Shown: positions 57,768 through 64,000 of the stretch, piece by piece
Position numbering within the stretch: the first letter of the stretch is position 1
Layout: each line of letters begins with the position of its first letter
Source of the DNA: Nonomuraea fuscirosea
Lineage (GTDB): Bacteria > Actinomycetota > Actinomycetes > Streptosporangiales > Streptosporangiaceae
Assembly: GCF_003001935.1 (NCBI RefSeq)
Contig: NZ_PVNG01000025.1
Location: forward strand, 124,001-188,000
Length of the DNA stretch: 64,000 bases
Reading direction: 5' to 3'
Position numbers and translations under genes: made by a program
The notes under the pieces: model-generated
The model's input: only the letters and a program-made list of their open reading frames with translations
Told to the model about the DNA's origin: nothing
Database searches by the model: none

Positions 57768-58264
57768 CGCCCCACCCCACCGAACACGACCCGACCGGCC
57801 CGCACGGCAACCTCGGCCCCCAGGGCACCGCCGGCCTGGCCGGCAACGCCGGTCGGTGCGGTATTGCCGACCTGCGCGGCATTGCCGACCTGCACGGCAT
57901 TGCCAGCCTGCACGGCATTGCCAGCCTGCACGGCATTGCCAGCCTGCACGGCATTGCCAGCCTGCACGGCATTGCCAGCCTGCACGGCATTGCCAGCCTG
58001 CGCGGCGCTGCCGGGCTGCGCGAGGTCGCCGCCGACCAGACCAGTACCGGACCACGCGGAACCACCGGCCCACGTGGCACGACCGACCTGCGCCTCACGA
58101 CCGACCTGCGCGGCACGACCGACCCGTGCGGCGCTGCCGTCCGGCGCTAGGTCGCCGCTCTCCCGGCTGGTGCGGGCGGCGTAGCAGGGCCTCGCCGGGT
58201 GCTCCAGGAGCGGAGCGGTGGCGGGTGGCAGGGGCCGGGTGGGGGACGTGGCGCCCCAGAACAT
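57764..58264 (-). CDS. small hexapeptide-repeat protein between hemD-like and cbiX-like genes
   Basis: The 166-aa ORF starts at ATG 58264, 6 nt after GAGGAG, and its stop overlaps the chelatase start (GTGA), which makes this frame the best supported of several open ones. The N-terminal 40 residues (MFWGATSPTRPLPPATAPLLEHPARPC) are non-repetitive. The rest is built of six-residue units, degenerate VGRAAQ types and then a run of AGNAVQ, encoded by the 18-bp array. The function is unknown; no known beta-helix hexapeptide pattern fits exactly. Confidence 0.55.
   Translation of the reverse strand: MFWGATSPTRPLPPATAPLLEHPARPCYAARTSRESGDLAPDGSAARVGRAAQVGREAQVGRATWAGGSAWSGTGLVGGDLAQPGSAAQAGNAVQAGNAVQAGNAVQAGNAVQAGNAVQAGNAVQVGNAAQVGNTAPTGVAGQAGGALGAEVAVRAGRVVFGGVGR
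57863..58006. repeat. 18-bp tandem array, eight units
   Basis: Five perfect copies of ATTGCCAGCCTGCACGGC start at 57899, 57917, 57935, 57953 and 57971. Variant units flank them at 57863, 57881 and 57989. The 18-bp period keeps every frame open and encodes six-residue repeats in the small ORF on the minus strand. Confidence 0.95.
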
Positions 58265-58354
58265 GCTGATCTCCTCGTGGTCGTGTGGGGGTGGTGTCGG
58301 GAAGGCGCGGCCGGTGATCCGACTCGCGTGTGGTGGTCTCAGGGGACCGCTGAT

Positions 58355-58434
58355 GATTCGGCTCGTGCGGGTGGTGTCGAGGGGTGCGGCAAGCGATTCG
58401 GCTCGTGCGGGTGGTGTCGAGGGGTGCGGCAAGC
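58355..58434. repeat. exact 40-bp tandem duplication
   Basis: Units 58355-58394 and 58395-58434 are identical, each starting GATTCGGCTCGTGCGGG. A third copy begins at 58435 and diverges after about 13 bp; a degenerate one precedes at about 58313. Confidence 0.95.
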
Positions 58435-58544
58435 GATTCGGCTCGGGTAAGTGGTGGCGGAAGGTGCGACCGGCGATTCGCTCGTGCAGGACGGCGGTGT
58501 CGTCGCATGAGTCCGGCGGCCGGGTGCGAGGCTGGCCCCGGGGT

Positions 58545-58616
58545 GTCAAAACGGCGACCCGGTCAGGACGGTGGACGGGTGTCAGGACGGCGACCCGGTC
58601 AGGACGGTGGACGGGT
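58545..58616. repeat. 36-bp tandem pair next to the HemD stop
   Basis: Units 58545-58580 and 58581-58616 differ only in the fourth to sixth positions (GTCAAAACGG against GTCAGGACGG). The pair ends 9 bp from the stop codon of the HemD fusion gene at 58626. Confidence 0.95.
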
Positions 58617-58625
58617 GGTGGAAGG

Positions 58626-59792
58626 TCAGAGGCCGGTTTCGTACAGGCAGGCGAGGCGGTAGCCGCGTTTGACCACCGTCTCGACGATTCCGCCGGGCCC
58701 CAGGGCGCGGCGCAGGCGGGTGATGGCCATCTCGACGGCGTGCTCGGCCGAGTCGCGGGCCACGCTGCCGGGCAGCACCGTACGCAGGTCGGCTCGCGAC
58801 ACCACGTGCCCGGGCTTGTCCGCCAGGCGTTTGAGCACCGCCATCGGCGCGGGCGGCAGCGGGCGCAGTTCGCCGTCCACGACGACCGCGTGGCCGCGGA
58901 TCTCCAGCCGGTGCTCGCCGGCCGTGAGCCGGGTGACGCCGTGCTCGGGCAGGTGCCTGGCCAGGGCGCGGGCGAGCGCGCCGAGCCGTGAGCGGTCGGG
59001 TTGCAGGGTGGGCACGCCGCGCGAGGTGAGCGGGTCGGCGGTGACGGGGCCCACGCAGGCGGCCACGACGGGCCCGCCGAACGCGGCCAGCAGCGCCTCC
59101 TCCAGCCCCTCCGCCCTGGCGGCGCCGAGCATGGCGTGCACGGCGGGGGCGCTGGTGAAGGCGACGGCGTCGACCGAACCGGAGATCGTCTGGGTGATGA
59201 GGCGGCGCAGGGGCGAGATGTCGCGGTACGGCAGCCAGCGGTAGACCGGGATCTCGATCACCTCGGCCCCGGCGGCCCGCAGGTCGTCCACGAACTCCTT
59301 CAGCGGCTCCCCGTGCTGCTGCACCGCGATGCGGCGCCCGCGCAGGTCCTGCTCCAGGAGGTACTCCTTGACCTCGGAGCAGGACTCGGTGGCGGGGGTC
59401 CAGTGGTCGTTGAGCCCGGCGGCGCGCACCGCTCCCCTGGCCTTGGGGCCGCGGGTGAGCAGGCGGGCGTTGGCCAGGTGCTCGCCGAGGTCGGCGGACA
59501 GGCCCCAGCCCTCGGCGGCGGCCATCCAGCCGCGGAAGCCGACGCCGGTGGTGACCACGACCTCGTCGAGCGGGGCCCGCAGGCTCTCGCGGGTGGCGGC
59601 GAGCAGGTCGGCGTCCTCGGCCAGGGGGACGAGGCGGATGGCGGGGGCGCTGACCACGCGGGCGCCGCGGCGTTCGAGCAGCGCTCCGAACTCTTCGCGC
59701 CGCCGGGTCGCGGTCACCCCGACGGTGAAGCCCGCCAGGGCGTCGGGCGCCGTCTCCGGGGAGGAGCCGCCCTCAAGAGGAGCCGCGCTCAT
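58626..59792 (-). CDS. uroporphyrinogen-III synthase fused to a winged-helix DNA-binding domain
   Basis: The 388-aa protein has an N-terminal HemD-type domain (residues about 20-265, FTVGVTATRRREEFGALLERRGARVV, VAFTSAPAVHAML, VACVGPVTADPL) and a C-terminal OmpR-type winged helix (about 290-385, LPPAPMAVLKRLADKPGHVVSRADLRTVL, VEMAITRLRRALG, VKRGYRLA). The same fusion is M. tuberculosis Rv0260c. It may act as a tetrapyrrole-linked regulator of siroheme or nitrite genes rather than, or in addition to, cyclising hydroxymethylbilane. GGAGG precedes ATG 59792. It heads the small-ORF and chelatase genes. Confidence 0.92.
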   Translation of the reverse strand: MSAAPLEGGSSPETAPDALAGFTVGVTATRRREEFGALLERRGARVVSAPAIRLVPLAEDADLLAATRESLRAPLDEVVVTTGVGFRGWMAAAEGWGLSADLGEHLANARLLTRGPKARGAVRAAGLNDHWTPATESCSEVKEYLLEQDLRGRRIAVQQHGEPLKEFVDDLRAAGAEVIEIPVYRWLPYRDISPLRRLITQTISGSVDAVAFTSAPAVHAMLGAARAEGLEEALLAAFGGPVVAACVGPVTADPLTSRGVPTLQPDRSRLGALARALARHLPEHGVTRLTAGEHRLEIRGHAVVVDGELRPLPPAPMAVLKRLADKPGHVVSRADLRTVLPGSVARDSAEHAVEMAITRLRRALGPGGIVETVVKRGYRLACLYETGL

Positions 59793-59988
59793 GCCTGCAC
59801 CTCCAGGTAGTCGTCGATGCCTGGCCGGGCCCCGAGCGCCCGGCCAGGCATCACAGGCGCGTGTGACGCAAGTGAGATCACCCTCCGATACTCCTTTCGC
59901 GGGGTTTCACACCTGGGTCTCTTCTGTTACCGCTGTGCTACAAGGCAGGACCTTCGCGATTGGCCGCGGGCGCGGCAGGGAAACGTTC

Positions 59989-60507
59989 GTGGTGACGACG
60001 CCGCCGATCGGGGAGTTACGGGTGACGGTCCGGCCTATTCGCGTGTTCGACGATCCGGTGCTGCGTTCCGTTGCGGCGCCGGTCCAGGATTTCGATCGGG
60101 AGCTGCGGCGGTTGGTGAAGTCGCTGACGGCGACGATGCGGGCGGGCTCGGGCCGCGCCGGGCTGGCGGCTCCGCAGATCGGGGAGCCGGTGCGGGTGGT
60201 GGTCTACTCCTACGACGGCAAGTCGGGCCATCTGGTCAATCCGCGGCTGGAGTTGTCACAGCGACGGGTGACGGCCGACGAGGCGTGCCTGTCCGCGCCG
60301 GGCGTGTGGTGGCCACTGGAACGTTCCTACATGGTCACAGCGCGTGGCCGTGACATGTTCGGCAAGCCCGTGACCGTGCGGGCGCTGGGCATGCTGGCCA
60401 GGGTGCTGCAGCACGAGGCCGATCATCTCGACGGGGTGCTGTTCAGCGATCATCTCGACGCGGGTGATCGCGAACGGTTCCTGGCCGAGGCCCTGCCCGC
60501 GGTCTGA
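59989..60507 (+). CDS. def: peptide deformylase
   Basis: Peptide deformylase removes the formyl group from nascent N-terminal Met. The 172-aa protein has the three motifs GRAGLAAPQIG (motif 1), EACLSAPG (motif 2, Ala in place of the common Gly of EGCLS) and QHEADHLDGVLF (motif 3, metal-binding HExDH). GTG 59989 is chosen because AGGGA lies 7 nt upstream; GTG 59992 is equally possible and longer frames are antisense to hemD. The 3' end seeds a tract of short repeats. Confidence 0.9.
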   Translation: MVTTPPIGELRVTVRPIRVFDDPVLRSVAAPVQDFDRELRRLVKSLTATMRAGSGRAGLAAPQIGEPVRVVVYSYDGKSGHLVNPRLELSQRRVTADEACLSAPGVWWPLERSYMVTARGRDMFGKPVTVRALGMLARVLQHEADHLDGVLFSDHLDAGDRERFLAEALPAV

Positions 60508-60600
60508 CACCAAGCCCGCGGCCTGAGACCCTGCCCTCCGTCTGACACCAAGCCCCGGTCCCACACCAAGCCCGGCCTGACGCCACGCCCGCGGCCGGGT
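60495..60600. repeat. 17-19-bp degenerate repeats starting within the end of def
   Basis: Units begin at 60495, 60514, 60533, 60552, 60570 and 60587, each starting GCCC and most containing CTGA(C/G)(A/G)CC. The first unit includes the last codons and the stop codon of def; the later ones repeat it, stop codon included, into the convergent spacer toward whiB. Confidence 0.8.
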
Positions 60601-60612
60601 AAGGAGCTCATC

Positions 60613-60876
60613 TCAGTGCCGCCGGCCGGCGGCCGGCTGGGTCTGCGGGCTCATCGCGCGCCGCTGGGCCGGGTCGGTGCCGCCCCAGACGCCGTACGCC
60701 TGGCTGGTCTCCAGCGCGTACTCCAGGCAGGGCTCCCGTACGGGGCACCCCCCGCACACCTGCTTGGCCCGCTCCACCTGGGAGTGGCCCGGGCCTTCCA
60801 CGGAGATGGGAAAGAACAGTTCAGGATCAAGGTCGAGACAGGCCGCCCTGCGGGTCCAGCCGAGCATCGTCATCAT
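60613..60876 (-). CDS. WhiB-family transcriptional regulator
   Basis: The 87-aa protein has the four cluster cysteines of WhiB-like regulators, C13, C41, C44 and C50 (CxxC then x5 C), followed by the GVWGG turn and a basic C-terminal segment (DPAQRRAM). It should hold a 4Fe-4S cluster and bind region 4 of the housekeeping sigma factor. Three in-frame ATGs (60876, 60873, 60867) are possible; GAGGAG just upstream favours the second or third. It is 30 bp downstream of the glycosyltransferase gene, probably in its operon. Confidence 0.93.
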   Translation of the reverse strand: MMTMLGWTRRAACLDLDPELFFPISVEGPGHSQVERAKQVCGGCPVREPCLEYALETSQAYGVWGGTDPAQRRAMSPQTQPAAGRRH

Positions 60877-60906
60877 GCTCCTCGCGCCTACCCATCGCCT
60901 CGGGCG

Positions 60907-61827
60907 TCATACCTCGGCGAGCAGGCGATCCCAGTCGGCCAGGAACCGGCCGAGCCCGTACCGTGACAGCGCGGCGGCCCTGGCGGCTTTGCCGGCCTGG
61001 CCCGCGCTCTCCGGGTCGGAGACGTAGGCGTGCAGCGCGTCGGCGAGCACGTGCACCTTCGTGGACAGCACGCCGGCCTCGGGCGGGACGGCCTCGATCG
61101 CCTCGGTGGCGGCCAGCGCGACCACGGGCAGGCCCAGGGTCATGGCCTCGATGAGGGCCAGGCCGAGCGAGGTCCACCGGTAGGGATGCAGGTAGACGCG
61201 CCTGCGGGCGAGCTCGGCGTGCATGACGTGCTGGGGCAGGTCCTCGTGGGTGCCGTACGGGAGCCCGTCCACCTTCATCCCGAACACGTCGAGCGGCACC
61301 CGCTCGGCGAAGCGGGGCAGCAGGTCGGTGCCAGCGACCCTGGCGCGGCGTACCGGCTCGTTGACCACGACGCCCGCCCTGGGCAGTTCGCCGGTGTAGA
61401 GGTGGCCGGGGTCGGGCACGCCGTGCTCGACGACGCGGGTCGGCGCCCGGCCGTTGTCCCAGTACAGCTCGTTGAAGTGGGTGACGTGCACGAGCGTGAT
61501 GTCGTCGCGGCCGGCCAGCGGGTGGCGGGTGCGGGGCACGTCTCCGGCCGGGGTGTTGTGCTCGACGTAGACGCCGGGCACGTCGCGTCCCAGCCATTCG
61601 CGGGCCAGGTCGATCTCGTGCGGGCGCTGGTAGACGACGGCGTCCACGGGTTCGTGGCGCAGCCGGTCCCAGGGCACCTCGCGGGCGCGTTCCGGCCAGT
61701 CGTACGTGGCCGCCCGCCCCCGGCCGTCGGGACCACGCCCGGGAACGAGCGGCAGCAGATAGTCGTGCGAACCCCTGATGAACGCGCTGGTCCAGGCGCC
61801 GTGCACGTGCCAGATGAGGATCCTCAC
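60907..61827 (-). CDS. glycosyltransferase (GT-B fold)
   Basis: The 306-aa protein looks like a family 4-type glycosyltransferase: N-terminal VRILIWHVHGAWTSAFIRGSHDYLLP, VEHNTPAGDVPRTRHPLA, a linker, and the nucleotide-sugar domain with LHPYRWTSLGLALIEAMTLGLPVVAL, the EX7E-like region. The acceptor is unknown. GTG 61827 overlaps the stop of the HAD gene (GTGA), so translation is coupled. It belongs with the divergent carbamoyltransferase in a sugar-modification context. Confidence 0.85.
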   Translation of the reverse strand: MRILIWHVHGAWTSAFIRGSHDYLLPLVPGRGPDGRGRAATYDWPERAREVPWDRLRHEPVDAVVYQRPHEIDLAREWLGRDVPGVYVEHNTPAGDVPRTRHPLAGRDDITLVHVTHFNELYWDNGRAPTRVVEHGVPDPGHLYTGELPRAGVVVNEPVRRARVAGTDLLPRFAERVPLDVFGMKVDGLPYGTHEDLPQHVMHAELARRRVYLHPYRWTSLGLALIEAMTLGLPVVALAATEAIEAVPPEAGVLSTKVHVLADALHAYVSDPESAGQAGKAARAAALSRYGLGRFLADWDRLLAEV

Positions 61828-62417
61828 CAGCGGCTCCAGCCCATGGCCCTGGCCCAGGGCGCCGAGGCGGCCACGACGGGACCGTCGGTGTCGCTCAGCA
61901 CGCGGTCCACGACGTCGGTCAGGTCGTCCGCGACCTCGGCGGCCAGCCGGATCTCCGCTTCGAGCGTCTGCGGGGTCGGCACCAGGATGCCCCTGGCCCC
62001 GGCGGCCTTGGCGGCCTCCATGTCGCGGCCGATGTCGCCCACGACGACGCAGTCGCGGGGACTCACGTCCAGCACGGCAGCGGCCCTGATCACCAGGCCG
62101 GGAGCGGGTTTGCGGCAGGTGCAGCCGTCGGTGTCGTCGTGCACGCAGATCGCCCACGCGTCGAACGGCCCCAGCAGCTCCTCCACCTTGGCGTTGACCT
62201 GATCCATCTCGTCCGGTGACAGCAGGCCCTTGGCGACGCCCGACTGGTTCGTGACCACGGCCACCGCCACGTCGGCCCGTCGCAGCCTGCCCAGTGCCTC
62301 GACCGCGCCCGGCATGGGCTCCACCAGGGCCGGGTCGCCGTTGTACGGCACGTCCCTGATCAAGGTGCCGTCCCGATCGAAGAGCACGGCGCCGGGACGT
62401 CGCTTTTCGAACACCAT
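61824..62417 (-). CDS. HAD-IIIA phosphatase (GmhB/HisB-N type)
   Basis: The 197-aa protein has the GmhB-type HAD motifs: LFDRDGTLIRDVPYNGDP with Asp nucleophile, VVTNQSGVAKGLL, a zinc loop (HDDTDGCTCRKPAPGL) and VVGDIGRDMEAAKAAG. It would dephosphorylate a sugar bisphosphate such as heptose 1,7-bisphosphate, giving a precursor for the coupled glycosyltransferase. GGAGG precedes ATG 62417. The divergent spacer to the carbamoyltransferase is 168 bp. Confidence 0.9.
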   Translation of the reverse strand: MVFEKRRPGAVLFDRDGTLIRDVPYNGDPALVEPMPGAVEALGRLRRADVAVAVVTNQSGVAKGLLSPDEMDQVNAKVEELLGPFDAWAICVHDDTDGCTCRKPAPGLVIRAAAVLDVSPRDCVVVGDIGRDMEAAKAAGARGILVPTPQTLEAEIRLAAEVADDLTDVVDRVLSDTDGPVVAASAPWARAMGWSRW

Positions 62418-62585
62418 CCACCTCCGTCGCGTGCCGGGCAGCTACCCGGGCCCTGACCCGACAAACAACTACACAACGTGACCAACCGCCGCTGGCGGCG
62501 CTCTTTTTCGCACGTCAGAGGCATGGCCAGGTTTGAGAGTCGCTTCTCTCGGTAGCGGTTCTCGACATCGGCAGCGGGAGGACCC

Positions 62586-64000
62586 ATGAAGTTTCTCGGC
62601 ATCAACGCGATCTTCCACGACCCGGCCGCCGCGCTGGTGGCCGACGGGAGGATCGTCGCCGCGGCGGAGGAGGAGCGCTTCAGCCGGCGCAAGCACGGCA
62701 AGCGGCCGCTCGCGTTCTCCGCGTGGGAGCTGCCGGAGCAGGCGGCCGCGTGGTGCCTGCGGGAGGCGGGGCTCTCCCCCGAGGACATCGACGTCGTCGC
62801 CTACTCCTACGACCCGTCCCTGGTGACGGGGAAGCCGGAGGGCGACTGGGAGGACCTGCGCACCAGGTACGCGGTGCGCGCGCCCGCCTTCCTCGCCACG
62901 GCGCTGCCAGGGCTCGACCCCGGCCAGGTCTCGTACGTGCCGCACCACGTGGCGCACGCCGCCTCGGCCGGGCTGGCCTCCCCCTGGCGCGACTGCGCGG
63001 TCCTGGTGTGCGACGGGCGGGGCGAGAGCGTCTCGCACCTGGCGGGCGCGTACCGGGGCGGCGAGCTGGAGGTCCTGGCCGCGCAGGAGCTGCCGCACTC
63101 CCTGGGCCTGATGTACGAGGACGTCACCGAGCACCTCGGCTTCCTGCGCTCCAGCGACGAGTACAAGGTCATGGCGATGGCCTCCTACGGCGATCCCCGT
63201 CACCTGGAGGCGCTGCGCGAGGTGATCTACACGACGGGGGACGGCGGGTTCCGCGTCGAGCCGGTCGACTGGAACGTCTACGCCAAGGCGCTGCCGAAGG
63301 GCGCCGCCTGGACCTCCGACCACGCCGACCTGGCCGCCAGCGTGCAGGCCCGGCTGGAGGAGGTGCTGCTGGAGCTGGTGCGCTGGCTGTACGAGCGGAC
63401 CGGCGCGCGGCGGCTGGCCCTGGCCGGCGGCGTGGCGCTCAACTGCGTGGCCAACACCAGGCTGCTGGACGAGGGGCCGTTCGCGGAGGTGTGGGTGCAG
63501 CCGGCCGCCGGCGACTCCGGCACGGCGCTCGGCGGGGCGCTGCACCTGGCGCAGGCGTACGGGGAGCCGGCCGGGCCGATGCCGGGCGCGGCGCTGGGGC
63601 GCGGCTTCACCGACGAGGAGCTCGGGGCGTGGCTGGACGTGGCGCGGGTGCCGCACACCCGCCCGGCCGACCTGGCCGCAGCGGTGGCCGCCGAGCTGGC
63701 CGCCGACCGGATCGTGGCCTGGTTCCAGGGCCGCTCGGAGTACGGGCCGCGGGCGCTGGGGCAGCGTTCGCTGCTGGCGCATCCGGGGCACGCGCGCAAC
63801 ACCGAGCGGCTGAACGACGTCAAGGGGCGTGAGCAGTTCCGGCCCGTCGCGCCGATGGTGCTGGAGTCGCGGGCCGCGGAGATCTTCGGGCGGGGGCCGG
63901 TGCCGTCGCCGTACATGCTGTTCGTCCACGACGTGCGGCCGGGCTGGGCCGAGCGCATCCCGGCGGTCGTGCACGTGGACGGGACCGCCCGGATCCAGAC
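62586..64000 (+). CDS. NodU/CmcH-family carbamoyltransferase, 3' end outside window
   Basis: The gene starts at ATG 62586 behind GGAGG and is still open at the window end, so 471 codons are visible of an expected 550-600. The N-terminal Kae1-like domain shows MKFLGINAIFHDPAAALVADG, EEERFSRRKHG and VPHHVAHAASA (metal-binding His); the middle has LALAGGVALNCVANTRLL; the C-terminal carbamoyl-phosphate domain begins at IVAWFQGRSEYGPRALGQRSLLA. It transfers a carbamoyl group to a sugar or antibiotic hydroxyl. Its neighbours are a glycosyltransferase and a sugar phosphatase. Confidence 0.93.
   Translation, partial: MKFLGINAIFHDPAAALVADGRIVAAAEEERFSRRKHGKRPLAFSAWELPEQAAAWCLREAGLSPEDIDVVAYSYDPSLVTGKPEGDWEDLRTRYAVRAPAFLATALPGLDPGQVSYVPHHVAHAASAGLASPWRDCAVLVCDGRGESVSHLAGAYRGGELEVLAAQELPHSLGLMYEDVTEHLGFLRSSDEYKVMAMASYGDPRHLEALREVIYTTGDGGFRVEPVDWNVYAKALPKGAAWTSDHADLAASVQARLEEVLLELVRWLYERTGARRLALAGGVALNCVANTRLLDEGPFAEVWVQPAAGDSGTALGGALHLAQAYGEPAGPMPGAALGRGFTDEELGAWLDVARVPHTRPADLAAAVAAELAADRIVAWFQGRSEYGPRALGQRSLLAHPGHARNTERLNDVKGREQFRPVAPMVLESRAAEIFGRGPVPSPYMLFVHDVRPGWAERIPAVVHVDGTARIQ

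Larger units (their letters stand above)
58265..58625. other. 361-bp spacer with two further repeat pairs
   Basis: The spacer between the HemD fusion and the hexapeptide ORF contains an exact 40-bp tandem duplication (58355-58434), flanked by partial copies, and a 36-bp pair (58545-58616). The ribosome-binding site of the small ORF (GAGGAG, about 58271-58276) lies at its end. No other gene is seen. Confidence 0.7.

Noticed and set aside
57863..58006. 18-bp array as a CRISPR
   Set aside because: The units are directly adjacent with no unique spacers and are shorter than CRISPR repeats; no cas genes are present.
56794..58116. 440-aa and other open frames through the 18-bp array
   Set aside because: All frames of an 18-bp repeat stay open. 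Only the 57764-58264 frame has a spaced ribosome-binding site and a coupled stop; the others give Cys/Arg-rich repeats and run into gene shadows.
1..64000. tRNA, rRNA or insertion sequences
   Set aside because: No cloverleaf, rRNA core sequence, transposase or terminal inverted repeats with target duplications were seen; a tRNA and ncRNA scan would confirm.

Overview
The window is high-GC DNA with GTG starts, many ATGA/GTGA gene overlaps and a complete Pup-proteasome locus. This points to an actinobacterium. The gene set (helY-tat-pafCB-pafA-prcAB-pup-dop-arc-trmI, metH with a PAC2 gene, duplicated FKBP lipoproteins, DinB2, WhiB) best fits a Streptosporangiaceae-type genome such as Nonomuraea or Streptosporangium; the family-level placement is inference.

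Layout. 1-6.85 kb (minus): SKI2-like helicase HelY (cut by the window edge), a lipid kinase, TatC, TatA, a 66-aa membrane protein and the WYL activators PafC and PafB. 6.9-9.0 kb: DUF3866 protein, DUF3291 protein and a Cys-rich winged-helix regulator. 9.1-15.3 kb (minus): two FKBP lipoproteins, Pup ligase PafA, a secreted protein, and proteasome subunits PrcA and PrcB. 15.5-18.0 kb (plus): an orphan sugar-binding lipoprotein and a DinB2-type polymerase. These separate prcBA from 18.1-21.1 kb (minus), where a duplicated endonuclease VII protein lies directly downstream of pup, followed by dop. 21.2-25.7 kb (minus): acyltransferase, diaminopropionate-lyase-like enzyme and an orphan HypF. 25.9-28.7 kb (minus): the proteasomal ATPase ARC, with a strong terminator, and TrmI.

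28.8-38.0 kb: a double GNAT protein, a GAF-like protein, a 1203-aa AAA protein full of low-complexity insertions, an RmlD-like reductase and an FHA protein. 38.4-42.5 kb: site-2 protease with CBS domains, RecB-like nuclease and a two-component pair. 42.5-48.5 kb (minus): a full oligopeptide ABC transporter in the order C-A-B-D-F. 48.7-53.6 kb (minus): membrane protein, HAD phosphatase and MetH. 53.8-56.3 kb (plus): universal stress protein, PAC2 protein and a TetR-like ligand-domain protein without a recognisable HTH. 57-59.8 kb (minus): a HemD-winged-helix fusion, a small hexapeptide-repeat ORF and a CbiX-like chelatase. 60-64 kb: peptide deformylase, a HAD-glycosyltransferase-WhiB group and a carbamoyltransferase cut by the window edge.

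How the genes work together. Dop deamidates Pup-GGQ, PafA ligates Pup to target lysines, ARC unfolds the tagged proteins, and the PrcA/PrcB 20S core degrades them. PafB and PafC form the DNA-damage activator encoded with this locus.

Two features run through the window. First, several genes have a TANNNT -10 element exactly 6 nt before the start codon, which fits leaderless transcription. Second, many intergenic spacers consist of locus-private degenerate tandem repeats (periods 14, 18, 19, 30, 36, 40 and about 45 bp) that begin at or near stop codons. Comparable period-like low-complexity repeats also interrupt coding regions.
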